The notes below the pieces were generated by a model that ran no database searches, was not told the origin of the DNA, and saw nothing but the letters and a program-made list of their open reading frames with translations. A stretch of 64,000 nt of DNA from a bacterium (GTDB lineage Bacteria; Desulfobacterota; Binatia; HRBIN30; CADEER01): positions 114,911 through 178,910 of the forward strand of contig JAUIGL010000003.1 in the NCBI GenBank assembly GCA_030430165.1, written 5' to 3'. Position 1 is the stretch's first letter, and every line of letters begins with the position of its first letter. Shown piece after piece: positions 16,289-27,553 of this stretch. Position numbers and translations under genes: made by a program.

Positions 16289-18120
16289 GCGACCGCCCCC
16301 GAAAAACGGCGGGCGCCGCCGACGATCCCTACCGCGAGGCGGATCTCGGGCGAGCCTACGACGGGCGCCTGATGCGGCGCCTGTGGGGCTACATCCGCCC
16401 CTTCCGGTCGACCTTCATCGCCTCGCTGCTGTGCCTGCCGGTGACCGCGGGGCTGTCCCTGCTGCAGCCATACCTGTTGAAGGTGGCGATCGACGAGTAC
16501 GTGAGCGTCGCCGACACGCGCGGGCTGCTGGTGATCGCCGTCCTCTACGCGATCTCGATGATCGGCGAGTTCACCTTCCTCTACCTGCAGTACTACCTCA
16601 CCATGTCGGTAGCGCAGCGCAGCCTCGCCGCACTGCGGGTCGACCTCGTATCGCACCTGCAAAAGCTGCCGGCGCGGTTCTTCGACCGCAATCCAGTCGG
16701 GCGACTGGTCACGCGGCTGACCACCGACGTCGACGTCATCAACGAGATGTTCGCCGCCGGCGGTCTGACGATGCTGATGGACGCGGTCACCCTGATCGGG
16801 ATCATCACCATCCTTCTGGTGATCGACTGGCGGCTGGCCCTGGTCACACTCACCGTCACCCCGGTGCTGGCGATCGCCGTCAACTTCTTCCGCATCCACG
16901 CGCGCAACAACTACCGCCGGATTCGCGATCGACTGGCTCGGCTCAACGCCTATCTGCAGGAGGCGATCGCCGGCGTCTCGGTGATCCAGCTGTTCGCGCG
17001 CGAGGAGCAGAGCTTCGCTCGATTCCGCGAGCTCAACGACCACCACCGCGCGGCGCACCACTCCGCCAACATCTACGAGGCCGCGCTGTTCTCCGTCGTC
17101 GAGGCGATCAGCTCGATCTCGCTGGCGTTGATCCTCTGGTACGGCGGCGGCCAGATCATCGCCGGCACCCTGGCGTTCGGCACGCTGGTCGCCTTCATCG
17201 AGTACTCCCAGCGCTTTTTCATCCCGGTGCGGGACTTCTCCAGCAAGTACGCGGTGATGCAATCCGCCATGTCGGCTGCCGAGCGCGTCTTCGAGCTGCT
17301 CGACCGCTCCGTCGACATCGAGAGCCCGCCCGCCGGGAAGGTGGTGGACGGACGCGGCAGCGTCGAATTCGACGGAGTGTGGTTCGCCTACAACCGCGAC
17401 CAGCCGGTGCTGCGCGACGTGTCGTTCAAGGTCGAGCCCGGCGAGAAAGTCGCCCTGGTGGGGCACACCGGCTCCGGTAAGACGACCGTCATCAAGCTTC
17501 TCAACCGCTCCTACGACGTCGATCGCGGCCGGGTTCTGGTCGACGGGGTCGACGTGCGCGACTGGGACCTGGCAGCGCTGCGCCGCCGGATCGGCGTCGT
17601 CCTGCAGGACGTCTTCCTGTTCTCCGGGACGATTCTCGACAACCTCACCCTCGGCCGCGACGATGTCGGCCGTGACGCGGCGATCGCCGCCGCCGAGGCG
17701 GTGCACGCCGACGTGTTCGTGAAACGGCTGCCCGGCGGCTACGACGAGTTGGTGCGCGAGCGCGGCAACAATCTCTCGGTCGGCCAACGCCAGCTTCTGT
17801 CCTTCGCGCGGGCTCTCGCCTACGACCCGCGGATACTGGTGCTCGACGAGGCGACTTCGAGCGTCGACATGGAGTCGGAGCTGCTGATCCAGGACGCTGT
17901 CGAGCGGCTGATGGCCGAACGCACGGCGCTGGTGGTCGCGCACCGGCTGTCGACCATCGAGCGCGCCGATCGCATCCTGGTGATGCACGGCGGCGAGATC
18001 CGCGAAAGCGGGCCGCACGCCGAGCTGCTCGCCAAGGAAGGACTCTACTACCGTCTCTATCGGTTGCAGTTCGCCGGGACCCAAGGGGCCCGAGAGACGA
18101 CAGCCGCCGGCGCCGAATGA
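16285..18120 (+). CDS. ABC exporter half-transporter, partner subunit
   Basis: This 611-residue half-transporter begins with a soluble N-terminal elbow (to about residue 30). A six-helix membrane domain and an ATPase domain follow, with Walker A GHTGSGKTT (about 391), signature LSVGQRQLL (about 496, Gly to Val at the third position), Walker B LVLDEATSSVD (about 517) and H-loop AHRLST (about 551). Together with the preceding gene, one composite site has the Glu and LSGGQ while the other has Asp and LSVGQ, so asymmetric ATP hydrolysis is expected. The ATG at 16285 overlaps the upstream TGA by four bases. Its own stop overlaps the lipoprotein gene start by four bases. Confidence 0.9.
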   Translation: MSDRPRKTAGAADDPYREADLGRAYDGRLMRRLWGYIRPFRSTFIASLLCLPVTAGLSLLQPYLLKVAIDEYVSVADTRGLLVIAVLYAISMIGEFTFLYLQYYLTMSVAQRSLAALRVDLVSHLQKLPARFFDRNPVGRLVTRLTTDVDVINEMFAAGGLTMLMDAVTLIGIITILLVIDWRLALVTLTVTPVLAIAVNFFRIHARNNYRRIRDRLARLNAYLQEAIAGVSVIQLFAREEQSFARFRELNDHHRAAHHSANIYEAALFSVVEAISSISLALILWYGGGQIIAGTLAFGTLVAFIEYSQRFFIPVRDFSSKYAVMQSAMSAAERVFELLDRSVDIESPPAGKVVDGRGSVEFDGVWFAYNRDQPVLRDVSFKVEPGEKVALVGHTGSGKTTVIKLLNRSYDVDRGRVLVDGVDVRDWDLAALRRRIGVVLQDVFLFSGTILDNLTLGRDDVGRDAAIAAAEAVHADVFVKRLPGGYDELVRERGNNLSVGQRQLLSFARALAYDPRILVLDEATSSVDMESELLIQDAVERLMAERTALVVAHRLSTIERADRILVMHGGEIRESGPHAELLAKEGLYYRLYRLQFAGTQGARETTAAGAE

Positions 18121-19232
18121 ACCGGCTCTCAGCGGTCGTAGCCGCGCTACTGGCGTGTTGTCTCGCCGGTTGCAGCGATCTCCGCTACCTCGCTCGCGCC
18201 GCCTACGAGGAGGCGCGCATCCTGGCACGGCGCGAACCGATCGAAGAGCTCCTGCGCGGCGACCTCGAGCCCGAGGCTCGGCAGAAACTCGAGCTGACGC
18301 TGGCGGCGCGGCAGTTCGCCGCCGACGCACTCGACCTCGACGTCGGCGGCAGCTATTCGAGCGTCGCCGAGGTCGGCGAGGAGCAAGTCATCCACGTCGT
18401 CAGCGCCGCCCGTCGCGACCGGCTGGAAGCCTACCGATGGTGGTTTCCGATCGTCGGAAGCGTGCCTTACCGGGGCTACTTTCATCTGGAGACCGCGCAA
18501 GCTCTGGCGCGCGAGCTCGACGCCGAGGGGTTCGACACCTACGTGCGGCGCGCGCTCGCCTTCTCCACGCTCGGCTATTTCGACGACCCCCTGCTGTCGC
18601 ACCTGCTGCGCCGCGATCGCGTCGATCTGGTCGACACGATCCTGCACGAGCTGCTTCACTCGACCTTCTACGCCAGCGGCAAAGCGGCCTTCAACGAGTC
18701 CTTCGCCAACTTCGTCGGCCACCGCGGCGCGATCGCGTTCTTCGAGCAACGCGACGATGCAGCGGCAGCAGCCTTGGCCCGCGACCGCTGGGCCGATGCG
18801 CTGCAGTTCGCCGACCTGCTCGCAGGCATCATCGACGAGCTCGAAGCTGCCTACCGGCGCGGCGTCGACGAAGCGGAGCGCCAGGCGCTATTCGCCGAGG
18901 CGCAGCGCCGCTATCGGGATCGCAGCTGGCGCACCGAAGAGTACGACCGCTTCGAGACGGGTTCGCTGAACAACGCGATCCTTCTCGCGCGACGGGTCTA
19001 CTTCGAGCGCTTGGATCTCTTCCAGGCGCTGCTCGACCGTTACCGCGGCGACCTGCGCGCCTGCATCGCCTGGGTGGCGCACTCCGCCGCGACGGCGGAG
19101 GACCCCTACCTGGAAATCGAGCGAGCCCTCGCGGTTGCGCAGTCAGGCCTCGATGGCTTCGAGCCGGGAGATGCCGTGGCGCACCGACAGCGCGAAGACG
19201 GCGGCGGTGAGCACCGCGACCGCGGTCAATGA
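18117..19232 (+). CDS. Predicted zinc aminopeptidase lipoprotein (COG4324-like)
   Basis: The 371-residue protein has a lipobox (LLACCLAGC, Cys near residue 19) and a zinc-peptidase motif HELLH (DTILHELLHSTFY, about 181). A downstream FNESFANFVG can supply the third, Glu ligand. SVPYRGYF and RRALAFSTLGYF before the motif are typical of the DUF2265/COG4324 predicted aminopeptidase family. It is probably periplasmic, anchored to a membrane. It is translationally coupled to the ABC exporter. The last 30 residues (after EIERALAVAQ) overlap the convergent ABC-2 permease gene by 90 bases and look unlike the family, so the original stop may have been lost. Confidence 0.75.
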   Translation: MNRLSAVVAALLACCLAGCSDLRYLARAAYEEARILARREPIEELLRGDLEPEARQKLELTLAARQFAADALDLDVGGSYSSVAEVGEEQVIHVVSAARRDRLEAYRWWFPIVGSVPYRGYFHLETAQALARELDAEGFDTYVRRALAFSTLGYFDDPLLSHLLRRDRVDLVDTILHELLHSTFYASGKAAFNESFANFVGHRGAIAFFEQRDDAAAAALARDRWADALQFADLLAGIIDELEAAYRRGVDEAERQALFAEAQRRYRDRSWRTEEYDRFETGSLNNAILLARRVYFERLDLFQALLDRYRGDLRACIAWVAHSAATAEDPYLEIERALAVAQSGLDGFEPGDAVAHRQREDGGGEHRDRGQ

Positions 19233-20926
19233 GCTGACCACTCCGACCCAAACCGTCGCGTCGAGCGGCGTATTCGAAAACTGGCGGTTGAAGACGACGT
19301 AGACCGGCCACGCCTCGAGCAGCACCACCACGGCGATGAACGACATGGTGAGCACCATGTAGACCAAGCCGCCCGCGCCGGACACCACCTTGGCGGCGTT
19401 CTCGGCCTCGAAGTTCGGGTAGCTGATTCCGACCGCCAGTGCCATGCCGACGATCGGAAACGACATCATCAACAGGGTCGCCGCCGACAGCCAATTCATG
19501 AACGGCATAACGTTCAGGTACGAGTTGGTTGCCAAGACGAGGATCTCGCCCAAGACGATCAGCGGCACGAAGGCGCTCCAGAACTTGGCCCACCACAGCT
19601 GCGATGCCGACACCGGCGCCGTCTTGATCGCCCAGAACGCCTTCCCCTCGAGGCTGATCGAAGGATAGGCGAATCGCACCGCCACCGAGGCGGTGACGAA
19701 GGCTGCCAGCGCGAGATTCACGAAGGCGATGACGTTCTTGAAGTAGAAGGTGACCGCCGGGTTGCCGCCGATCGGCAGCACGCTGAAGTTGTAGACGTAG
19801 ACCACCACCAGAGCGGCGAGGAGAATCAACTGCGACCACTGACTGGTGTCGCGAAAGAACGTCTTGATCTCCTTCTCGACCAGCACCCGAGTCGACGAGC
19901 CAAACGGTGCCGTGACGACTGCGAGCGCGCGCTCCCACAAGGGCTGCATCGATTTGCGCGTCTGCCGCCCCTCCTGTGCCTTGGTCCAGCCCGAGGCGAA
20001 CATGCGGCTGACGATCGATTCGCACGCCATGACCACGACCGCCGCCGTCGTCGCCAGCAACAGGTAGTAGAAGAACGGACGGCCATCGCGCAGCCCGAGC
20101 ATCGGGAAGAGGATCTCGGTCGCCCAGGTGCTCGGCAAGAACATCGACTCGGGAGCCTGCATCGCGTTGAGGAACGCCGTGAAGTCGGCGAACCCCTCCG
20201 GATTGACCAGCCGTTCCGGACGGATCATCCGGAACATCATGTAGAGTAGTGCCACCGAAAGGATCGCCAGGATCAACAGGATGTCTTTGGTGCGCCGCGC
20301 CGGAAACACGTTGACCAAAACGGTCGTCACGGTCACCCCGATCGCCGCCGGGATGAGAAGAAACGGCGGCAAGGTGATTGCCGTCATCAGATAAAAACCG
20401 ACCCCGGTCTCGTGCACGACGCCGTAGGCGAGGAAGGCTGGCAGGGAGAACAGCAGCATCATCCACGACGAGTCGATCAAGGTCTCGGTGAATCGCGCGT
20501 AGAACAGGTTGCGCGTCGGTACCGGCGCGGCGACGACGCGCTCGAGCTCACGCGCCAGAAAGAAGGTCGACAGCGAGGTGACCACGTTGGAGAACAGCAG
20601 GATGGAGAAGAAGGTGACGAACACCATCCCTAGCAGCTTGTAGGTGAGAATCGGGCCGAAGTCGGGGACCGACAGGAAATAGCTCAAGGCGCGGTAGAAG
20701 AACGCGAACACGGCCCCGCCGAAGGCAAGCGCGAGGACGCAAAAACCCGCCAGCCGAATCCGCGCCGCCCGCGAGTAGCGCCGGTACCGATTGCGCGCGG
20801 CGAGGAAACGCGGCGCCAGCAGCAGGCGCTGCCAGCCGAGGAAGCCGAGGTCTCGCCGGCCGGTCGTCGCCCGCGGCAGCCGGCCGAGAACGCCCGCATC
20901 CGCGGTACCCTCCGGGGGCGGGGGCG

Positions 20927-20930
<4 letters not shown>
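19143..20930 (-). CDS. ABC-2 type transporter permease, 595 aa
   Basis: The protein has about 12 to 14 hydrophobic segments in two similar halves, with an Arg-rich cytoplasmic N-terminus. Features include SVPDFGPILTYKLLGM, ERVVAAPVPTRNLFYARF and a central soluble loop around RVLVEKEIKTFFRDTSQWSQ, all typical of large ABC-2 exporters. The Lys/Arg-rich KEIKTFFRD element resembles the Gly/Glu coupling helix region. It probably pairs with the ATPase gene that overlaps its start by four bases. Substrate unknown. The gene ends inside the convergent peptidase lipoprotein gene. Confidence 0.75.
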
Positions 20931-21685
<755 letters not shown>

Positions 21686-21886
21686 GTCGCCTCCAAGGGG
21701 TTTCGGGTCATTGTACACGCCGCCGCCGCCGGCTCGAATCGCCGCCGCAACGGGCCCGCCCGCCCATCATAAAGCAAGAAAGGTGCCTAACCAGACGCCC
21801 CGTGTGACAGCCCCCGCCCGCCCGCATCGCGCTGCGCCGGCGTTCGCGGCGCGTCGCTCGACACGCGATGCGTCGGCGGAGAAGTC

Positions 21887-24202
21887 TCAGTAGACCGAGC
21901 TGAACCCGGTCGGGCTGCCGCCTTCGGCGGAGCCGAAACCGAGCAGGTTGAGCTGCATCTGGAACTGCACCTCGTTCGGATTGGCGCGGTCCGAAATTCC
22001 CATGTCGACGCTCCAGCAGTCGCAACTCGACAGGTAGGACATGCCGAAGTAGTTGCCGAGCGCGCGGCTGTCGGCGAGGGTGAAGCGCCCGGCGTAACGC
22101 AGTCCGATTTGTTCGGTCACCTGCAGCAGAACGCTCGAGTCGAGCTGCTCGACGGCGCTGCTCCCCGGCACGCTGTTGTCGGCGATGAAGCGATACTCGA
22201 TTGCGAAGCTCGAGCGCTGCAGCACGCTGAGCCAGCTGGTGTCGGGCAGGATCCACCCCGGCTCGCGCAGCAACACCGCGACCGTCGCCGAGGTCAGCTC
22301 GGCATCGTCCGGATCCAGAGTCGATGCGAAGCGAACCGAAGTCCCGGCCGCCGGGTTCACCCGCATCGTGAAGTCGAGATCGGACAGATCGGTGCGCTGG
22401 TTGGGCGCCCCTTGTTGCGGCACGCTGCCGGTGAAATCGAAGCTCTGCACCAGAGACAGCCGGGCGAGCTCGAACACCGTATCCGCCGCATCGTCCGAGT
22501 CGGTGTCGCTGGTGCGAGCGCGTTTCGCCAGCATCCGGCTCGAAAAACCGTAGCTGACGACATTGCGCTCGGCGATTCGATCGTCGCCGTCGAAGAGCGG
22601 CAACTCGTCCTGGTTGACGGCCGGAATGTAGAGGTAGCCGAGCTGCGGCTCGATCGTGTGCTTGAGCCGCGACAAGCCGAAGTGCTGGAAGTCGAAGACC
22701 CGGCTGAAGCCAGTGCGCAGGTCGCCCCGCACCTCGAAGATCTCGCGATGGCTGGTGCTCGGCAGATTGATCAGGGTGTCGGCCTCGGCACCGGTCGCCT
22801 GGCCGTTCAAGCCGCCCACCGTTCGATCCTGGGTCAGGGCGTAGGCCGTCTCGCGCACGCCGGCGCCGATCGAGCCGCTCAGCGAGCGTCCGAGCGGCAG
22901 GCGCAGATCGATCCGCGGGAAGATGTCGGCACGCACGCCGGTGATCCCGGTCGTTCGTTCGAAGTTGGTCACGCTGGTGTCGACCGAAGTCAGCAGCCCG
23001 TAGCCGAGCTGCTTCTGCGCCGCCAACGAGCCCTGTGGGGCGACCTGAATGACATTGCTCTCGGGACCCACCAGGTTCTGGCTGTACACTCCCTCGACCT
23101 TGCCGATCGCGCGATCCCAGCGGTGGATCGCCCCCAGGCGCGACGTCGTGAACGGGCGGGTGCGGATCGCGACCTCGCGCGCGTCGTCCAGCGTGAAGGT
23201 ATTGATCTCGCGCAAGAACAGATCGTCGCCGACCAGAAAGATGTCCGTGTAGATTTCCGAGCGCTCGGTCGCCAGCGAATGATTGCCGATGACGCCCCAT
23301 CGGTTCTCCGGCACGTCGACGTTGCGCAATCCGGGAACCGTCACCTCGGTCGGACGGCCGCGGATCGACTCGTTGAAGTACATCGCCTGCATCTCGCCGC
23401 CGGAGCGGCGACTCAGCGCGTAGCGGTGCTCACCGATCAGGCCGAAGCGCTGCGCCGTCTCGATGTCGACGCTCACGGTCAGGTCCTGACTCTTGTCGAT
23501 CGCCCAGTAGTACGGCTGCAGGATCTGAAACCCTCTCCGGTTGGAGAGCCCGACGCGGGGAAAGAGGAATCCGCTGTGGCGCTTCTGACTGACCGGAAAC
23601 GCCGCCCGCGGAATGTAGAGGACGGGGATGTCCGCAATCAGCAGCCGGCCGCCGTGCACGTCTCCATAGCCGTCGAGATCGATGTCGAAGAGCTTTCCGC
23701 TGACGCTCCAGGGAACCGTCTCGTCCGGATCCTCGCACTGGCAGCTGGTGAAGTTGCCGTTCTCGATCCGGTACTTCTGGCCCTCTCGTTTCTCGATGCG
23801 TTCGCCGCGAAGGGTATAGCCAAAGGTATCCGACTGCATCTCGACATCGACCAGGGTGCCGGTCTCGTCGAGCAGGTTGATGCGCATCTCGTCGGCCTGG
23901 ATCGAAATCGCCGGATTGTCGAGGGTCGCGTTGCCCAGCGCCTCGGCATCCTGGGTCGACCGGTTGACCTTCACCCGGTCGGCGCGGAGGACCGTGTCGC
24001 CGTGCCGAATCTCGACCTCACCGACCGCAGAGACGCTGTCTTCCTTGCGGTCGTAGCTGATCTCGGCGGCATCGATGGTGACCTCTTGATCGCGATCGAA
24101 GCGGAGCTCTTCGACATCGACGTCGGCCGCTGCCAACGGCAGCGGCGCACACAACACGGCAATCGCGGCGCAGGCCGTCCATCTCACCGACCCGAACCGC
24201 AT
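21887..24202 (-). CDS. lptD: LPS-assembly protein LptD family
   Basis: The 771-residue protein has a signal peptide (LCAPLPLAAA, to about 26). An OstA/LptA-like periplasmic domain follows (about 35-160, with AVGEVEIRHGDTVLRADRVKVN and GNATLDNP), then a large C-terminal beta-barrel with KRHSGFLFPRVGLSNRRG. The family inserts LPS in the outer leaflet of the outer membrane with LptE. Cys pairs occur after the periplasmic domain (TSCQCEDP) and near the C-terminus (SSCDCWSV). These fit the disulfide bridging known in LptD. The start ATG shares a base with the folC stop (TGATG). It is the last gene of the long trp directon. Confidence 0.9.
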   Translation of the reverse strand: MRFGSVRWTACAAIAVLCAPLPLAAADVDVEELRFDRDQEVTIDAAEISYDRKEDSVSAVGEVEIRHGDTVLRADRVKVNRSTQDAEALGNATLDNPAISIQADEMRINLLDETGTLVDVEMQSDTFGYTLRGERIEKREGQKYRIENGNFTSCQCEDPDETVPWSVSGKLFDIDLDGYGDVHGGRLLIADIPVLYIPRAAFPVSQKRHSGFLFPRVGLSNRRGFQILQPYYWAIDKSQDLTVSVDIETAQRFGLIGEHRYALSRRSGGEMQAMYFNESIRGRPTEVTVPGLRNVDVPENRWGVIGNHSLATERSEIYTDIFLVGDDLFLREINTFTLDDAREVAIRTRPFTTSRLGAIHRWDRAIGKVEGVYSQNLVGPESNVIQVAPQGSLAAQKQLGYGLLTSVDTSVTNFERTTGITGVRADIFPRIDLRLPLGRSLSGSIGAGVRETAYALTQDRTVGGLNGQATGAEADTLINLPSTSHREIFEVRGDLRTGFSRVFDFQHFGLSRLKHTIEPQLGYLYIPAVNQDELPLFDGDDRIAERNVVSYGFSSRMLAKRARTSDTDSDDAADTVFELARLSLVQSFDFTGSVPQQGAPNQRTDLSDLDFTMRVNPAAGTSVRFASTLDPDDAELTSATVAVLLREPGWILPDTSWLSVLQRSSFAIEYRFIADNSVPGSSAVEQLDSSVLLQVTEQIGLRYAGRFTLADSRALGNYFGMSYLSSCDCWSVDMGISDRANPNEVQFQMQLNLLGFGSAEGGSPTGFSSVY

Positions 24203-25482
24203 CAGTCGGATCGCCCCGGGCGCTCGCCCAGGATCTCGTGCACCTTCCCCACCAGGAACAGCGAACCCGTCGCCAGCAGGATGTCCTCGGCTTCGGCGGT
24301 GTCGCGCAACCGCTGGATGGCGCGAACCGGATCGGTCTCGGCTTCGACCGGGCAGTGCGAACGGAACGCCTCTGCCAGCGTCGCCGCCGGAACGGCGCGT
24401 TCGGCGGCGACCTCGGTCACCACCGCCCGCGCGCAATGCGGTCCCAGAATCTCGATCATTTCGCGCCACTCCTTATCACCCATGGCGGCGAACAGCACAC
24501 AAACCGGACGCAGTGAGGAGCGTTGCAGCTCGGCGACGAGGGCGCGCATCGCATCGACGTTGTGCGCCCCGTCCAGGATCAGGCGGGGCTGGTCGGAAAC
24601 GATCTCCAAACGCCCCGGCCAGCGCGTATCCGCCAGACCCGAGCGCAGCGCGGGCTCGCCCACCGGCAGCGATTCGGACGATGCCAAGAGCAGCGCGACA
24701 GCGACCGCGGCGTTGTCGATCTGGTGCCGACCGCGCAGACCGAGCGCGAGACCGTCGAGGTCCTCGCCAAGGCCCGAGAAGCGCATGAAGCCCGCGTTGT
24801 CCGAGAGCGCGTCGAAATCATGTCCCAGCCACAGCGACGGCGCGTCGCGCTCGGCAGCGACGCCGCGCACCACCCGCGCCGCGTCGTCGTCGAGCCGCCC
24901 GACCACCACCGGACGCCCGGGCTTGATCACGCCGGCTTTCTCGGTAGCGATCTGCGCCGTCGACTCCCCCAGGAATCGGGTGTGATCGCGACCGACCGAG
25001 ACGATCGCGGAAGCCAACGGGTCGACCAGATTGGTCGCGTCGAGCCGGCCGCCGAGACCGACCTCGATCACCGCGCAATCGACGCCGGCGCGCTCGAAGT
25101 AGAGAAATGCGATCGCGGTCAGAACTTCGAAGAAGGTCAGCATCACCCCGGCATCGATCACTCTCGCCCGCACCTCGGCAACCAGATCGACCACCGATGG
25201 CCGATCGATCTCGTGCGGACCGATGCGAATGCGCTCGGTCAGGCGGACCAGATGCGGCGATGTGTAGAGGCCGACGGAGTAGCCGGCGGCACCGAGGATC
25301 GAGCCGAGAAAGGCGACCACCGATCCCTTGCCGTTGGTTCCGGCAACGTGAATGCAGCGCAGGCGGTCTTGCGGATCTCCCAGCAGACGCATCCCATCCG
25401 CCACCCGCTCGAGCTTGAGCTCGATGCCCTTGGCCTTCTCGATGGCATAGAGCCAGTCTAGCGTGTCCTGGTAGGCGTCCAT
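24202..25482 (-). CDS. folC: Bifunctional folylpolyglutamate/dihydrofolate synthase
   Basis: The 426-residue Mur-ligase-family protein carries the P-loop HVAGTNGKGSV (near 47), YTSPHLVRLTERIRI, EVGLGGRLDATN, GRDHTRFLGES, EKAGVIKPG and DGAHNVDAM. These are the hallmark blocks of FolC, which adds Glu to folates and can make dihydrofolate from dihydropteroate. The start is placed at ATG 25482 (MDAYQDTLDWLY), where the family begins; a start at 25506 would add eight residues. It lies 57 bases after trpA and is coupled to lptD. Confidence 0.93.
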   Translation of the reverse strand: MDAYQDTLDWLYAIEKAKGIELKLERVADGMRLLGDPQDRLRCIHVAGTNGKGSVVAFLGSILGAAGYSVGLYTSPHLVRLTERIRIGPHEIDRPSVVDLVAEVRARVIDAGVMLTFFEVLTAIAFLYFERAGVDCAVIEVGLGGRLDATNLVDPLASAIVSVGRDHTRFLGESTAQIATEKAGVIKPGRPVVVGRLDDDAARVVRGVAAERDAPSLWLGHDFDALSDNAGFMRFSGLGEDLDGLALGLRGRHQIDNAAVAVALLLASSESLPVGEPALRSGLADTRWPGRLEIVSDQPRLILDGAHNVDAMRALVAELQRSSLRPVCVLFAAMGDKEWREMIEILGPHCARAVVTEVAAERAVPAATLAEAFRSHCPVEAETDPVRAIQRLRDTAEAEDILLATGSLFLVGKVHEILGERPGRSD

Positions 25483-25539
25483 CCGCCACCACCCCAGCTG
25501 CCGCAACGCGCCGAACGAGAGCGCCGCTCGCAGCGCCGC

Positions 25540-26358
25540 CTACGCCGCGATCGAGCGCCGCGTCCCGTCCTTGAGCTCGCCGATGAAGCGCTCGACACGG
25601 TCGACGAGATCGGGCTCATCCGCATGCTCCTCGATCAGACGCACGATGGCGCTGCCGACGACCACGGCGTCGGCGAAGCCAGCCACCGCGGCCGCCTCTT
25701 CGGCTCGGGTGATCCCGAAACCGACTCCGATCGGCAGGTCGCACTGCGGCCGCAACTTCTCGACCATGCCACGCACGACGTCGGCATCGATGCCCTTGCT
25801 TCCGGTGACCCCGGTCATCGAAACGAAGTAGACGAACCCGCCCGCCTTCTTCATCACGGTTCGCACACGCTGCTCGTCACTGGTAGGCGCCAGCAGAAAG
25901 ATCATCTCCAGTCCGACGCGGCGCGCCGGGCGGTAGAGCTCGTCGGCCTCCTCCGGCGGCAGGTCGACGACCAGCAAACCGTCGACCCCGGCATCCCGCG
26001 CATCGCGGACGAAGCGTTCGTTGCCGTAGTGGAAGATCGGATTGTAGTAGCCGAACAAAACGATCGGGATCTCGCTGGTGTGCCGCACCTCGGCCACCAG
26101 CTCGAGGATCCCCGGCAGCGACACTCCACGGCCGATCGCGCGCGCCGAAGATCGCTGGATCGCCGGGCCGTCGGCGGTTGGATCGGAGAACGGCACCCCG
26201 AGCTCGATCAGATCGGCGCCGGCGCGCGACGCGGCGAGCAGCAGCTCGCGGGTGACCCCGAGATCGGGGTCGCCGGCAGTGAGAAACGGCACGAGGGCGG
26301 TCTCGCCTCGCTCGCGCAGGTCGGAAAAACAGGCGTCGATACGATTGCGACGGGCCAT
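25540..26358 (-). CDS. trpA: Tryptophan synthase alpha chain
   Basis: The 272-residue TIM barrel contains LVPFLTAGDPD, the catalytic Glu in LIELGVPFSDP (near 50), the Asp in TADGPAIQRSS (near 61), FGYYNPIFHYG and a phosphate loop GFGITRAEEA. It cleaves indole-glycerol phosphate to indole and glyceraldehyde-3-phosphate inside the alpha-beta complex. Its start follows the trpB stop by one base. Length and motifs are normal. Confidence 0.96.
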   Translation of the reverse strand: MARRNRIDACFSDLRERGETALVPFLTAGDPDLGVTRELLLAASRAGADLIELGVPFSDPTADGPAIQRSSARAIGRGVSLPGILELVAEVRHTSEIPIVLFGYYNPIFHYGNERFVRDARDAGVDGLLVVDLPPEEADELYRPARRVGLEMIFLLAPTSDEQRVRTVMKKAGGFVYFVSMTGVTGSKGIDADVVRGMVEKLRPQCDLPIGVGFGITRAEEAAAVAGFADAVVVGSAIVRLIEEHADEPDLVDRVERFIGELKDGTRRSIAA

Positions 26359-26359
26359 C

Positions 26360-27553
26360 TTAAAGAGTCACTCCGAGATAGTCGGCGACGGTCATCATGT
26401 CCTTGTCACCGCGCCCCGACAGGTTGACGACGATGATCTGATCGGGTCGCAGGGTCGGCGCCAGACGCTCGACGTGGGCGATCGCGTGCGCACTCTCCAA
26501 AGCCGGAATGATCCCTTCGGTCTCGGTCAGCAACTGCAGCGCCGCCATCGCCTGCGCATCATCGACCGCGACGTACTTGGCACGGCCGGTCGCGTGCAGA
26601 TACGCGTGCTCCGGGCCGACCGCGGGATAGTCCAAGCCGGCCGAAATCGAGTGCGCCTCCTGCACCTGCCCGAGCTCGTCCTGCAGCACGTACGTCTTCT
26701 TGCCGTGCAACACCCCGACCATGCCGCCGGTGATCGAAGCGGCGTGTTTGCCCGACTCGACGCCACTGCCGGCCGCCTCGACGCCGACCAACTCGACGCC
26801 GACGTCTTGCACGAAGGGATAGAAGATCCCCATCGCGTTGCTGCCGCCGCCAATGCACGCGACCACGTAGTCGGGCAGCCTGCCCTCGTGCTTGCGGATC
26901 TGACGCTTGGTCTCGCTGCCGATCACCGACTGAAAGTCGCGGACGATCCGCGGGTACGGATGCGGGCCCATCGTCGAGCCGACCAGGTAGTAGGTGTCGC
27001 GGACGTTGGTCACCCAGTCGCGCAGCGCCTCGTTCACCGCATCCTTGAGCGTCGCGCTGCCGCTGTCGACGGCGTGCACGTCGGCGCCGAGCAGCTTCAT
27101 GCGAAACACGTTGAGCGACTGGCGACGAACGTCCTCCCGCCCCATGAACACCTCGCACCGCATGCCCAGCAGGGCGGTGACGGTCGCCGTGGCCACTCCG
27201 TGCTGCCCCGCTCCGGTCTCGGCAATGATGCGCTGCTTGCCCATGCGCTTGGCCAGCAAGCCCTGGCCGACCGTGTTGTTGATCTTGTGGGCGCCGGTGT
27301 GGCAGAGGTCCTCGCGCTTCAGGTAGATCTTCGCGCCGCCGAGACGATCGGTGAGCCGTGCCGCGAAATACAGCGGAGTCTCGCGACCGGCGTACTCGCG
27401 CAGGCAGTCGCGCACTTCGCGCTTGAAGTCCCGGTCACGGCGCAGCTTGGTGTACGCTTCGTCGAGCTCGCGCAAAGCGGGCATCAGAGTCTCGGCGACG
27501 TAGCGGCCGCCAAACTCCCCGTAGTGACCTCTTCGGTCAGGCACTGTGGGCAT
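26360..27553 (-). CDS. trpB: Tryptophan synthase beta chain
   Basis: The 397-residue PLP enzyme has the opening [19 protein letters not shown], the PLP lysine in GAHKINN (near 87), [13 protein letters not shown], the phosphate-binding GGGSNAMG (near 233) and STGLDYP-like [13 protein letters not shown]. It joins indole and serine to form tryptophan. It is the standard TrpB1 length. Its first 17 bases overlap the end of trpF, so translation is coupled. Confidence 0.96.
   Translation of the reverse strand: MPTVPDRRGHYGEFGGRYVAETLMPALRELDEAYTKLRRDRDFKREVRDCLREYAGRETPLYFAARLTDRLGGAKIYLKREDLCHTGAHKINNTVGQGLLAKRMGKQRIIAETGAGQHGVATATVTALLGMRCEVFMGREDVRRQSLNVFRMKLLGADVHAVDSGSATLKDAVNEALRDWVTNVRDTYYLVGSTMGPHPYPRIVRDFQSVIGSETKRQIRKHEGRLPDYVVACIGGGSNAMGIFYPFVQDVGVELVGVEAAGSGVESGKHAASITGGMVGVLHGKKTYVLQDELGQVQEAHSISAGLDYPAVGPEHAYLHATGRAKYVAVDDAQAMAALQLLTETEGIIPALESAHAIAHVERLAPTLRPDQIIVVNLSGRGDKDMMTVADYLGVTL

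Noticed and set aside
16234..18330. 698-codon minus-strand open frame
   Set aside because: It is antisense to the second ABC exporter, which has all ATPase motifs; the shadow has biased composition only.
22109..24985. 958-codon plus-strand open frame across lptD and folC
   Set aside because: It is antisense to two well-supported genes, is full of Arg, Asp and His typical of shadow frames, and has no motif.
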